From a virus, in IMG/VR virus record IMGVR_UViG_3300031963_000075, positions 1 through 64,000 of that record: 64,000 nucleotides of DNA, one strand, 5' to 3'. This document shows positions 36,701-44,654 of this stretch, piece by piece. The number at the start of each line of letters is the position of its first letter. The first letter of the stretch is position 1. The position numbers and the translations under genes were made by a program. The notes beneath the pieces are model-generated. The model made no database searches and had not been told where the DNA came from. It saw only the letters and a list, made by a program, of their open reading frames with translations.

Positions 36701-37239
36701 GAATTGTCTGCCAACTCAAATAAAGCTCTACCTCTAACATCAATTAAAGAAATTGTTACTTGAGTTTTTAACGATAACTCAGTACTCACGTTTATTGACT
36801 TAATTCCTAATAAACCAGAGTCAACGACCTGATTTTGACCGTTACTCGTAAAAGTTTGATTCAAATAAAATTGGTCAGAATTTTTTGGGTCTTTAACTGC
36901 ATATTGATTTGCTTGATTAACACCTTGACCTTTGAGAGTTCCTTTTCCTGTAAACTCGTCTAAATATGAATTATCATAAAACTTTTTATCACCAGGATTT
37001 AAAAAATTAATTTTTGCAACAGACACTGTTTGTAAATCGTTGTTGTGTGGAACAGCACCAAGAAGAAGTTTTGTTCTAGGTAAAACTTTACATTCCAAAT
37101 TAGCATACATGACCATGTTTTCATGTTTGACTAATCTTTCTTTTACATTACCTTCGTTATCTACAATTCTGTTAGGGTCTATTATTATAATATTTTGGTA
37201 ATCAAAGTCAACTAAAATATTTTCGTCATTAATCGCCAT
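30787..37239 (-). CDS. Giant baseplate hub protein (gp27/GPD-like parts), 2,150 aa
   Basis: Residues about 140-250 form a beta-barrel-type region (VTISLIDVRGRALFELA, YPPFTLTIKGYYGK). Residues about 1,820-1,890 match the hub barrel of gp27/GPD proteins: a MIGNALMQPKMYFNLRNVP segment, FSGPYQITKVSHRINAG and FSTSFSGTRQPV. The 1,500 residues between are a huge insertion without motifs I can name. The last 200 residues form a separate domain, possibly muralytic (GYISNYDGTTFKINASNFG is faintly like phage tail lysozymes). Its start overlaps the gp53-like gene by 11 nt. Being the hub is inferred from the barrel and from gene order after tape measure and gp53. Confidence 0.6.
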   Translation of the reverse strand: MAINDENILVDFDYQNIIIIDPNRIVDNEGNVKERLVKHENMVMYANLECKVLPRTKLLLGAVPHNNDLQTVSVAKINFLNPGDKKFYDNSYLDEFTGKGTLKGQGVNQANQYAVKDPKNSDQFYLNQTFTSNGQNQVVDSGLLGIKSINVSTELSLKTQVTISLIDVRGRALFELADNSPYGVFFQYPYPPFTLTIKGYYGKAVQYKLQLTDFKSSFDADSGNFEIELKFDPYIFSVLNEIKLSDCLALPHMYEANTVVTSTPGQVTDVNEGQTAKLTKGYQKIREVFKEYKNKKLVDENLPEYTVYQFKEKLKTFITDILNSYQNQESLSALTNCEVFLNDITSYKDKIYRNDDSWLKTNLYEPNSLFLSSYTSDNSIKYIKNIPFKKEIQTDIKKRETAINNLKGIIDEYNKKLGNNPTFGASGSSKSYTIANVKTDSVIPVDIKFEDFYFDKIDSKLVAADPIDYQKSYQLRYNATPSGDTDPILVEFKNNVKTTELPTNDYFIFEGISQGNKSFLEKISDLETALKTKKTEIESALTESLKETLELNLGFKPTINNMVGIILANAEAFLRLMDDVHKSAWNKRDDPTRRRVILESVSNSASVDRPKISRATSPVYPWPQFIVEDTSNPTKTSYQVKYPGDYPTETGSNDYTIWPEVEFVEEYLNGFILRNTPANFVITQNQTQNLPFTSLNTVEYPLTYTIYSSLEDVKFIYEIYERVITYAFYSKLNRFGSRDNSVYKVLIDMEAQNIKNALKTDNPFLIQILKNYNFNAKNFELILRHISNDGAGESWQNFSRGIYNTPYLQSVTETPYYISSFDPIKQDLIGTSENVINFLESTKNNGFDQTDIYPYVNEDWVNESLADSATISGDTNLAFNTTKTIFYNTKIVQTANFTDASDSFFVRPFTYFYQTNVNDPSIEITNKETLKAYYEDKSKNFDKQHITEGNINYIEYDNQLIGEQTTSMLNTPYFVNSIIKGVQNFREFNQYPFREAAYLFLNSLPLTTLREKYKTYSNTVSTDLDYMFATFKKFGSVHKLPYAWVLKYGSIWNRYKSWVETGFDYMTIPWDNFNYAENYDPITQDISKVYTLSGFTNITTDPVDISLQRDIVSGFLTGTQMNLGFYPKLVDDFNLFFNGLTIFDTYTDSEIQEQIDNGKLYINLSESSLLNYDFGFDPSDQNRAMNISTLSTLVKDDKSEDYFITPSFGSSFNQTKYECFKGPDGQQKLKTEVKDNPAVFNGSVRAFWSLPNYGYFDNNRLAINSPNEYLKTVLKTSKNQENFSINGDTNGNVNFGPFVLSTRDIYTSIEEVFSVFERQVLDLFEEHFLNFSKSKYDYTNILKTPETNPASEDDILIKYRNFQLLATELFRIPGEDFINESVSDEALSKIKLTQLDNVYSLLNKFMNYDIMFNNGNPSFYNKKTFYSLSSSPLVDKLNPVSYNLSTPYALPYLGGTTTLAQSQNFYSDEWRALETYVGYSSIPNLVYTDNGSFITDFFIDLDIAFTVDNIKDFAPLVKIYATQKLEDNTLDEFKFRQILTNIIETNNLFKDDIINTLMEEVLKNLPNTVITPQPKKANYTGDIGRIEIWEKLKAMNDKWISGNDYKEFTLFEDFLFLDRASRNISSEVYCDVILWKDKLENSVLNTPDRQLGLILRELIQSSGFNIEEHAGYVNYYDVNDVTVRPNPSNQGSTSVANDLFGTFLNVDYRKSKTKMVCTFANEASKNLDIPNSDFRNDVFQLNRQSENPLVEDQSKKQDWGKSNKLVAFNLDIGRQNQGIFTSFSVNMNSGQKTAEEIRLANYTANQGGGINATPQSQSMYNFYKYRVYTCDVTMIGNALMQPKMYFNLRNVPLFSGPYQITKVSHRINAGTFSTSFSGTRQPVYEISTQDSYLQTIYKNFVTPLLTKAKTETEANISTNIIGEQSTKMNEVNGPNTPGPDSCSQDLASPFRALSYSASTATSGLSDTQIATDIKTTVNLLPTSSTLTQNQKVTLRYLTFLVGYISNYDGTTFKINASNFGNLQLNVSYSADSDKFIMDKTKHHFCQNMGGKQNVPVGYFTDVKDPMYVIANRFIALVRSGGDNILSNLTTNDLLNPSTVLIDYLAKTYITQWPNLVNDNVYSQLQPLDKTNLIKEVENCLSLAKTINLSS

Positions 37240-37552
37240 AATAAAAATAATAATTATCTATTGAATTTTTATATTCTTGTAATGACGCAATCAATGGAAA
37301 AGGAACTCTTAAAATAGAACCGTCTGGTATATTCCATTCTTCTCCTCCGAATTGTGGATTGTTCGCCATTATTAACCAACCAAAAAATGGAGTACCATAA
37401 AATTGTTGTGATATTTTATCCATTCTAGATTGACCGACTTTATAAATATAAGTCTTATCAGATGGTTTTGTATCTAATTTTACAAAAGGAACTGTTTTTT
37501 GTTCCCCATCAATAAGGAATTGATTGTATCTATTATAATATTGGGATGACAT
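37229..37552 (-). CDS. 53: Baseplate wedge protein with LysM-like fold, gp53-like (107 aa)
   Basis: Residues about 35-85 fit a LysM-like domain as used in T4 gp53 and in small tail proteins of contractile systems: YKVGQSRMDKISQQFYGTPF, FGWLIMANNP, then IPDGSILRVP. Such proteins bind near the hub-wedge interface, not peptidoglycan. At 107 aa it is about half of T4 gp53. It is 2 nt from the upstream 1,613-aa gene and overlaps the giant hub gene. Confidence 0.65.
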   Translation of the reverse strand: MSSQYYNRYNQFLIDGEQKTVPFVKLDTKPSDKTYIYKVGQSRMDKISQQFYGTPFFGWLIMANNPQFGGEEWNIPDGSILRVPFPLIASLQEYKNSIDNYYFYYGD

Positions 37553-37554
37553 CT

Positions 37555-40500
37555 TTAACTTAATTTAACTTTACCATCAAAGGTCTTTTTATCCAAAATC
37601 CAATTCGTTGTACCATATATTTGTTTTAGAATTGATTTTCTTCTTGAGTCAATATCTTGTGATGTTGGGTTTTTAATTGTTTGATAAAGTCTTCTTCTGT
37701 TTGCATTTTCATCTAATGTGAAATTTTTTAAATCAGTATAAGCGGGACTTGTTTTATCCTCTTCTATAGTTTTTTTATCTAAATCATAAATCTCAACATA
37801 CTTATCTCTAATATCATTTAGATTTTCAGTCAACTCTTGTTTTGCCCCACCAATTTGTTCAATTTGTGGTGTTGATACAAATTCAACAAATAATATTTGA
37901 TATTTATCCTCATTTGTAAATGTTTGTGATGCTAAGGTGTAAAATCTTTTTTCAGCATCTGTCAAATCATTCATATAATCTTTAGAGGTCTGAAAACAGT
38001 TTTCAGTATCGTAAAATGTTTCCGTTGGTAAAGGAACAATTTTTGAGTTATTTTTTTGGTCAGCATATTCATTAAGTTTTTTTGTTACCTCCCCAACATC
38101 AACTATCATTTGTTCAAATACTTCTTCTTCTTCAACCAATAAATATAATTTAACATCCCCATCAGTTAAAATTTTTCCATCATAACCCCTTAATGGTGGA
38201 TAAAACGGTGGATTGTTAGGAAGTTCTTTTGTTGTAATAACATTCATTTTATTTAAGGTTTTCAAAAGTAGTTGTTCTACATCGACTATTGTTGTTACTG
38301 GTTGTGTTAAATTTTCAACCGCCTCTTTATCTAAACTTTCGACATATTTTTTTAACTTACTTTTTGCGTCTCTAATAATATCTTCTCTTTCTGCTAAAGA
38401 TGGTGAATTCAAAAACGCCTTAATTACTGGATTTTCATCATCATCAATATCTTCTTTTATTTTTTGTGCCAATTTGTTTACCTTTCTTTCAAACTCATCT
38501 GGTTTACCGTAAATTTTTGTATCCAATTTTGTTTCGGTATAAATTAAAGTATTACCTGATGTGTAATTTCTATTTGAATTAACAAGTTGTAACATACTAT
38601 AATTGTATTGGTCTACAATTGTCCCATATTGATTCGTGCTTATTTCCAAATATTCTTTATATTGTGTGGATAATTCTTTAAAGACATTTGTATAGTCTAT
38701 ATCGCCAGTTTCAGTATCACCACTTTTAACTGTTGTTAAAACAGTTCCAATTGTTTCACCACCATCTGTGGCTTGTTCATTATTAGTTGTTGCATTGGCA
38801 ATTGCCTTATCAACCAATTCTACAAGAGCATAGTTCAATTCTGTTTCTTCTGCTCTTTCATCATACATTTCCGTATTTGCGTAATAATTAAATGAAAGAG
38901 CATTTTGTAAAGTTTCTATTGGTTTTGCAAGACCATGACCTCCAATAAATTTTAAATCCACAGTAACACCAACAACCATAGGTTGTACACCAATACCTTC
39001 TGGGTTTAAATCAAGTAATGAACTCTCATAACTAAATGATATAGTTGTTGGTATAGCCTTTGTATGGTAAAAATCCCCCATTCTAATAACTAAAACAGGT
39101 GGAGCACCAAAACTTGTATTTAGTGCATCATCATATTTAGGTTTACCATCACTACCTATTACAGGAATAGTTTGACCTGGTCTTGTACATTGATTCAAAA
39201 ATGTAAGTCTTGCATTTAACCCTTCAGGTGTAATTGAATGAAATGCAGGGTTAAAATACTTTAGTTTATCTTTAAGTGTTTGAAACGCCATTGGGTCACT
39301 GTCTTTTAACATTTCAAAATAATCGCATTCGGTAAGTAATCTTCTTATAATTTTTTTCCCTATTGCTTGTTTTAATCTATCTTGTACATCAGTATTTGGT
39401 TGAGGTTTTACCCCTTGTGGATTTGTTTGGTCAGGAGTACTTTGATTTAGATTATTTTCTTGTGTTGGATCTGTTGACGATATATCATCTGAAATTGTTA
39501 TTTTACTAATAACAGCACAATTTATTGCCAAATTTGGATACGCATAAGGTACTTCTGTAGGGCTAAGTACTGTTGGTGGGATAGCATCTATTGTAAGAGA
39601 TGTGTCAAATGACGCACCATTTTCCCCAACATCTGTTGTATATCTTTTTACTGTAACCTTAGATAAACTACCACTTGTTTGTATAGTGACTTTTTTATTG
39701 TCAATCTCGGTTTGTAATTTTTCTGTTAAAAATGTTTTTGCCGAATCCGCAAAAACAGTTGTTTTCCCATCAATTGTAATGTCAACAATGTTTTTATTCG
39801 ACACAATACTTTTTATACCATCAACAAATTCAGAATTTATTTTATTATTATTTGATTGAACCACATCTTCAATAAATGCTTGTGTATCAGTATTGGTAAA
39901 TGGTTCTCCTGTTGATACAACAACATATGAAACAGGAGCTAATTCAGAATATTCTACCGCTTTGGATAAATAATCGGTAATTTGAGACGAATAATTTGTA
40001 TCTGTTGAATTTGGTTGAAAATAGAATGTCAATCCTTCAAAATTTGTTTGAAACTCTTTTTCGTCTTCAGGTGTATTCCCTATGGTGTTCGCGTTATCCG
40101 CTGATGTGTTTTCAGCGGGTATTTCTTTTTGTATTTGTTCTAATTCTTCTGGTGTTAATCTTGGGTCATTTAACAAGTTTTGGTACATTTCTAACTCTCT
40201 CAACGGAAGAGTATTAAATTTTGCCGCTAACTCATATAAATCGTATTTTGTACATCCAGCTATAAATGACTTTACCAAATCATCAAATTTTTGTGTACCT
40301 AATTTTTCCAATTGTTTATTCACCAACAAATTCATTATAGATGGGTGGTCAACAATAATCTTGAATCCAAGTTTACCTGATCGACCAGAATTTTTATACG
40401 TATGTATTTCTTCTGGTCTACCAAGAATTGGGATACTATCAAAATTAACTGAAGGTGTATCACTGAATGTTAAATCATATGGTGGAAACCACATTATTCT

Positions 40501-42396
40501 TCCCCCATTCGGCCCTCTCTCACATAAAGGTAACTCATCAACCGTAAAACCTGGTCTATCTGAAGTTCTCCAAGCTAAGTTTTCAATGGACAACATATAT
40601 TTTTTAACACCGTCTCTTGTTATATTTGTAGAACCTAAACCTTTTGTTGGTGCAATATTTAAATTATAAGTTTTATCTAAAACTGAATAGGTAAATCTCC
40701 TATTCTCTGTAGTCATACCATCTGTCTTTTGTAAGTCATTGAACGTATAATACGGTGTATCTTTTGTAAAAATTCTACAATATTCAATTCCTGCTTCTTC
40801 TCCTGTTGAATTATCAATATAGGACATTACTTTAGAACCTTTAGTTATTTCTCTATAACCGTCATGAAAAACTTTACTAACTTGATTAATTGCGTTTCCT
40901 GCGTGTTTTAATCTTCTTTTCCCAAAAAGATTATCTGCAGAATTAATTAATCTTTGTGTATTATCAAGTATAGAACCTTGTTTTAATCCAAAGTTAGTTG
41001 ATTCATTAAACAAGTACGGATTTGCGATTGATGGAAAATCTTCATCTATTGAGACCGCATCTCCCCCTTGTTTTACTTTGAATCCAGCGTTTTCTTTAAA
41101 TCTAGGTGATGTCCATACAAAACCACCATCAGGTTTACCTCCATTTTCTGTACTTATACCGTTAAGACCAAAGAACGCTTGTTCCATTCCTGTCCCTTCA
41201 TATTGGTTACCCATTTCATCTGGTCCAAATACAATAGCATTTGTTAACTTACCAAGTGAATTTATCGGTACAGCATTTACAGGTGAGGTAATAAATAGTG
41301 GATTGTTTACATCAGAACCCAAATAATACCCACCTGTTACAGTAGCCCCAACTGAACGTAGTATTGTATTAACACCAGCTATCGCTGCGTTTCCAATACC
41401 ACCAACCTGATAGTTTGGTCTATATATGTTTTTTTCTAATAAAGAATATAGTGTTGATATTTGACCTGCACCTGTTTGAGTAAGTAAAGATTTAGATGGT
41501 TGTAAAAATCTACTTGCTCCATCAGCCAAAAGATTAAATGACCCTGCTGCGGTGTTTTGTAAAACGTTTGCTATTTGGTCGCCAGTACTTGGGTTTCTAT
41601 TACTATCTTCATCAGTAAATAAAGGTCCAATCAATGGTGAGTTAGGGTCAAAGTCCCCTCTCAATCTATCTAAAAATGTAATATTACTTGGGGGTAGTGT
41701 AATTCTATAATCCTTACTTCCCCCTAAACCACTTCCAGCTAAAGCCGAAGGTGATGTAAGATTTGTACTTGTTTCTCTAAATAATTGTCTTTGTTGTTCT
41801 GCGGCAATTGTTGCGTTTAAATTATCACGTAACTTACTCGCAGACAAATTAGCTAAAAATGAATCGTTTGATAAAGGTCCGTTACTTCCAGATGGATTAA
41901 GAACCGTAAACATAGTATATGTATTATACGTTGACGGAGTAAAAATAATCGGATCATAATACGGTTGATGAATAGAGTTTATAAGTTGTATTTCTTCAAC
42001 TGTAAATTGTTCTAAATAACCTCCTATTGGACTGTACTTATTTTTAATGTAAGCTAAATTTTTAGATGGAAAACTTATAGAATCTAAATCACTATCTGTA
42101 AAATCATACTCACCCTCATTTGTTCCATTTATAATAGGATTTTGTTGTGTTCCTGGAGTGTTTGGAAATCCTCCATTAGGACCGAATTTATTTAAAACGT
42201 AAAAATTATTTGCAACATTTGTTGATCCGATGTTGGGACTATTTAAAACTGAATAATCAGATAAATTACTTTCATAATTTGTAGGTCCTGGTGGTGAACT
42301 ATAAAAACCTGGAACACTATATGGTGTTAGATTTCTAACTATTAAGTCGTTCCTAAATGAAGAACTATTTTGGAAACTTAAAAAACTCTCAGGCAT
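37555..42396 (-). CDS. Giant baseplate protein, probable gp48/gp54-type tube initiator region (1,613 aa)
   Basis: Residues about 625-700 carry a segment I associate with baseplate proteins of large myoviruses (MWFPPYDLTFSDTPSVNFDS then GRSGKLGFKIIVDHPS). Residues about 770-910 look like a degenerate OmpA-like alpha/beta domain (LTFYFQPNSTDTNYSSQITD), a weak impression. The N-terminal 500 residues are Ser/Asn/Pro-rich; the C-terminal 450 are helical and charged. It follows the tape measure gene and precedes gp53, the position of T4 gp48/gp54, which cap the hub and start the tube. A TATTTATA element lies 15 nt before the ATG. Baseplate membership is fairly safe; the exact T4 equivalent is inferred. 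Confidence 0.5.
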   Translation of the reverse strand: MPESFLSFQNSSSFRNDLIVRNLTPYSVPGFYSSPPGPTNYESNLSDYSVLNSPNIGSTNVANNFYVLNKFGPNGGFPNTPGTQQNPIINGTNEGEYDFTDSDLDSISFPSKNLAYIKNKYSPIGGYLEQFTVEEIQLINSIHQPYYDPIIFTPSTYNTYTMFTVLNPSGSNGPLSNDSFLANLSASKLRDNLNATIAAEQQRQLFRETSTNLTSPSALAGSGLGGSKDYRITLPPSNITFLDRLRGDFDPNSPLIGPLFTDEDSNRNPSTGDQIANVLQNTAAGSFNLLADGASRFLQPSKSLLTQTGAGQISTLYSLLEKNIYRPNYQVGGIGNAAIAGVNTILRSVGATVTGGYYLGSDVNNPLFITSPVNAVPINSLGKLTNAIVFGPDEMGNQYEGTGMEQAFFGLNGISTENGGKPDGGFVWTSPRFKENAGFKVKQGGDAVSIDEDFPSIANPYLFNESTNFGLKQGSILDNTQRLINSADNLFGKRRLKHAGNAINQVSKVFHDGYREITKGSKVMSYIDNSTGEEAGIEYCRIFTKDTPYYTFNDLQKTDGMTTENRRFTYSVLDKTYNLNIAPTKGLGSTNITRDGVKKYMLSIENLAWRTSDRPGFTVDELPLCERGPNGGRIMWFPPYDLTFSDTPSVNFDSIPILGRPEEIHTYKNSGRSGKLGFKIIVDHPSIMNLLVNKQLEKLGTQKFDDLVKSFIAGCTKYDLYELAAKFNTLPLRELEMYQNLLNDPRLTPEELEQIQKEIPAENTSADNANTIGNTPEDEKEFQTNFEGLTFYFQPNSTDTNYSSQITDYLSKAVEYSELAPVSYVVVSTGEPFTNTDTQAFIEDVVQSNNNKINSEFVDGIKSIVSNKNIVDITIDGKTTVFADSAKTFLTEKLQTEIDNKKVTIQTSGSLSKVTVKRYTTDVGENGASFDTSLTIDAIPPTVLSPTEVPYAYPNLAINCAVISKITISDDISSTDPTQENNLNQSTPDQTNPQGVKPQPNTDVQDRLKQAIGKKIIRRLLTECDYFEMLKDSDPMAFQTLKDKLKYFNPAFHSITPEGLNARLTFLNQCTRPGQTIPVIGSDGKPKYDDALNTSFGAPPVLVIRMGDFYHTKAIPTTISFSYESSLLDLNPEGIGVQPMVVGVTVDLKFIGGHGLAKPIETLQNALSFNYYANTEMYDERAEETELNYALVELVDKAIANATTNNEQATDGGETIGTVLTTVKSGDTETGDIDYTNVFKELSTQYKEYLEISTNQYGTIVDQYNYSMLQLVNSNRNYTSGNTLIYTETKLDTKIYGKPDEFERKVNKLAQKIKEDIDDDENPVIKAFLNSPSLAEREDIIRDAKSKLKKYVESLDKEAVENLTQPVTTIVDVEQLLLKTLNKMNVITTKELPNNPPFYPPLRGYDGKILTDGDVKLYLLVEEEEVFEQMIVDVGEVTKKLNEYADQKNNSKIVPLPTETFYDTENCFQTSKDYMNDLTDAEKRFYTLASQTFTNEDKYQILFVEFVSTPQIEQIGGAKQELTENLNDIRDKYVEIYDLDKKTIEEDKTSPAYTDLKNFTLDENANRRRLYQTIKNPTSQDIDSRRKSILKQIYGTTNWILDKKTFDGKVKLS

Positions 42397-42411
42397 TATT
42401 TTATTTTACTT

Positions 42412-42418
42412 ATAAATA
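42412..42418 (-). promoter_or_regulatory. TATTTAT element, 1,613-aa baseplate gene
   Basis: Minus-strand TATTTATA with 15 nt to the ATG at 42396. Confidence 0.55.
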
Positions 42419-42443
42419 GATTCAAAAGATTTTTTTATGTTCA

Positions 42444-44447
42444 TTATTGATAATTGAATCCTTTAATTCTATTTAAAACTGTTTTTATGTTGTTGACAAA
42501 TTCGTCTTTTAACACCACTGATTCTATTGTAGATTTTAACATTTCTTTATCAGTACCTGTTGGTACATTTTTCAAATCTACCATTATATCTAATTTATGA
42601 TTTATATCTGTTGAGGTTTTTATTTCACTTGGGGTTGTGTTTATTGGGTTTGGCTGCATCATTATTGATGTTAATTCCTCATTTTTTAAACCCATCGATT
42701 TTAAAGTTTCTAAATTTATCGGACTTATTGTTTCTACTGGTGCAGATACATAAGGATTTTGAGGTGATTTCATTCCTTCCATAAATTTATCAAAATCATC
42801 TTTTGTTTGTGGAAATTCTGTAGAACCAATTATAGTATCTTTAGGATTAATTCTAATTGCCCCTTCTTCACCTAACAACATTCTATTATCACCAGGAAAA
42901 CTAACAAAGTCATCCGCAACCCCAAAGAATTTTTTAATACTACCAGTAAAATCTCCTAATTTTGTAATTAAACTATTTAAATTTGTATCTAAAGTATCTA
43001 TTAAATTTTGCATTTCTGTAATAATTTTATCTCCATATTCTTCAACACCAGAGATTATAGTTGGCATTTTATCTTCAATATTTTTTCCAACTTTATCTAA
43101 ATAACTCAGTTTTAATTCAATCATTTTTCCCGCATCGTCTGTCAATTTATCTAAAGATTCTAATGCTGTTGTTGCTATTTTGTCTTGGGTATTAGCCATT
43201 GTTTCTATTATTTTTTCACCTCTTTCAGAACCAGCTATTTGACTTGGGATTACAGTTGATAGGGCTGCGAGTGAATTGGCAACTTTTTCACTTATTCCCA
43301 TTTGTTGTTCTATGAGTCCTTTCAGGTCTTTGTCTTCTCCTGGTTTTGCTTCAAACGTTTTTTCTATTTGGTCATTTTGTGTTTTTAAAAAATCGGCTAA
43401 TTTTTGTTGTTCGGTTTGTGACATATCTTGAATTGCCTTTGTCACTTGTTGACCATCTTCTTTATATGTTACTTCAAATCTTCCATCTTTACCTTTAATT
43501 AAAATGTTTTCCAATTTTTGCATTTCCTTCTCGTCAGGAATCAAACCTTTCAATCCAGTTTCATTAATAATTTTTTGTTTGTCTTGCATTTCTTTGAAAG
43601 CAATCCCCATTTCTGACAGTTGGTTAGCATTGAAGCTTGTTCCTTTGGCAAGTTCGTCCATGAAATCCATTCCAACCGCACTCATTTTACCTGTTTCATC
43701 GACAAAGGTTGAAGCAATTTTAGCAATTTCTTCTTGTAATTTTTCAGGGTCATTTCTTGATAAAAATCTAACTCGTTCAACATCCATCAATTCTGACTGT
43801 ACAATACCTAATCTAGATAACTTATTAACAAACTCTTGAGCCTGTTCAGGTTGATACAAAGATTTAGCGGTTTCAAGAGCTGCCGTCATATCCCCTCTTA
43901 ACATTGAGGATTTTGCTGCCATATCGGCCAACCCAATAACTCCGTCTTTAAAGTTGAATCTTGATAACTCTTTCAAATTTGCACCTACAAGTTTGGTAAC
44001 AGTTTGAGCGTTTACTCCTATCAAATCGGCACTCTCCATTATAGTTGCCATTTCTTCGTTTGCGGAGTATATTGATTTTCCCAAGTTTACATAACCTTCG
44101 AATAGTGTTTTAGTTTCAATACCAGTGGCTTGAGTTGTTGCAAACAATTCATCTGTTGCATTCTTGTTGAGAATAATTTGTGTTCCAAACGTTTCAAATA
44201 ATGCGGTTTGTTGTGCAACAATTTTTTCTAAATTACCACCTAATCTTGTTACTTCAGTTAAACCTTCTGTAAGGGTTTGTTTTAAAAGAAATGCCTGTTC
44301 TCGACCAAACCCAATAGTATTGGCCATTTTTCCAAACTGCTCGTCGATATTTTCAACCATGAGTTGTATACCCGTCAAGTTTGACTTTAAAGCGTCAGTA
44401 ACTCCACCTAACCCAAATTGGGTTTCACCTGTTACGAAAAACATCAT
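42444..44447 (-). CDS. 29: Tail tape measure protein (gp29-like, 667 aa)
   Basis: Long and almost wholly helical, with an N-terminal Gly-containing stretch, a central coiled-coil region and a small C-terminal globular part, as expected for a tape measure. At about 0.15 nm per residue it predicts a tail tube near 100 nm, similar to T4 (gp29, 590 aa). It sits directly after the tail assembly chaperone with its second reading frame and before the large baseplate protein, which is the canonical order. Two adjacent ATG codons (44447 and 44444) can start it. A TATTTAT element lies 11-15 nt upstream. Confidence 0.8.
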   Translation of the reverse strand: MMFFVTGETQFGLGGVTDALKSNLTGIQLMVENIDEQFGKMANTIGFGREQAFLLKQTLTEGLTEVTRLGGNLEKIVAQQTALFETFGTQIILNKNATDELFATTQATGIETKTLFEGYVNLGKSIYSANEEMATIMESADLIGVNAQTVTKLVGANLKELSRFNFKDGVIGLADMAAKSSMLRGDMTAALETAKSLYQPEQAQEFVNKLSRLGIVQSELMDVERVRFLSRNDPEKLQEEIAKIASTFVDETGKMSAVGMDFMDELAKGTSFNANQLSEMGIAFKEMQDKQKIINETGLKGLIPDEKEMQKLENILIKGKDGRFEVTYKEDGQQVTKAIQDMSQTEQQKLADFLKTQNDQIEKTFEAKPGEDKDLKGLIEQQMGISEKVANSLAALSTVIPSQIAGSERGEKIIETMANTQDKIATTALESLDKLTDDAGKMIELKLSYLDKVGKNIEDKMPTIISGVEEYGDKIITEMQNLIDTLDTNLNSLITKLGDFTGSIKKFFGVADDFVSFPGDNRMLLGEEGAIRINPKDTIIGSTEFPQTKDDFDKFMEGMKSPQNPYVSAPVETISPINLETLKSMGLKNEELTSIMMQPNPINTTPSEIKTSTDINHKLDIMVDLKNVPTGTDKEMLKSTIESVVLKDEFVNNIKTVLNRIKGFNYQ

Positions 44448-44458
44448 AATATTCTTTT

Positions 44459-44469
44459 ATAAATAAATA
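44459..44469 (-). promoter_or_regulatory. Two overlapping TATTTAT elements, tape measure gene
   Basis: Minus-strand TATTTATTTAT holds two overlapping copies, 11 and 15 nt from the ATG at 44447. It lies just past the stop of the +1 chaperone frame. Confidence 0.5.
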
Positions 44470-44477
44470 CGGTAATT

Positions 44478-44654
44478 TTAATTTCTTCTATTCATCTCAA
44501 TAACTTTCTCTACCATATAATTCCTTTGGTAGGTTGGGATTATCAAAAAATCTCTGTATGAGACATGAAGAAATTTAGAAAGAAAAATATATTGATCTAA
44601 AAGATATTTTTTATACGTCGAAGAAAGGCCGAAAAAAGTCAACCCCAAACGATA
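44478..44654 (-). CDS. Second (+1) reading frame of the tail assembly chaperone, probably expressed by frameshifting
   Basis: This frame is open from just after a TGA at 44657-44655 to a TAA at 44480-44478, overlaps the end of the gp26-like gene and has no ATG until its last 12 codons. It would add 50 residues including YLLDQYIFLSKFLHVSYRDF and IPTYQRNYMVEKVIEMNRRN, a helical segment like the 'T' part of phage tail assembly chaperones. The likely shift site is UUU-UUU-CGG at 44637-44629: Phe-tRNA can slip from UUU to UUC while the rare CGG codon waits. Product predicted: 295 aa. A start at an internal TTG is the alternative. Confidence 0.6.
   Translation of the reverse strand, partial: YRLGLTFFGLSSTYKKYLLDQYIFLSKFLHVSYRDFLIIPTYQRNYMVEKVIEMNRRN

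Noticed and set aside
37229-37552. LysM-like gene as a peptidoglycan-binding lysin
   Set aside because: No catalytic domain, and the position between two baseplate genes fits a gp53-type structural protein.
40082-40669. 195-codon plus-strand frame opposite the 1,613-aa gene
   Set aside because: It lies wholly within a well-supported minus-strand gene, has no promoter or family motif, and is an antisense shadow.
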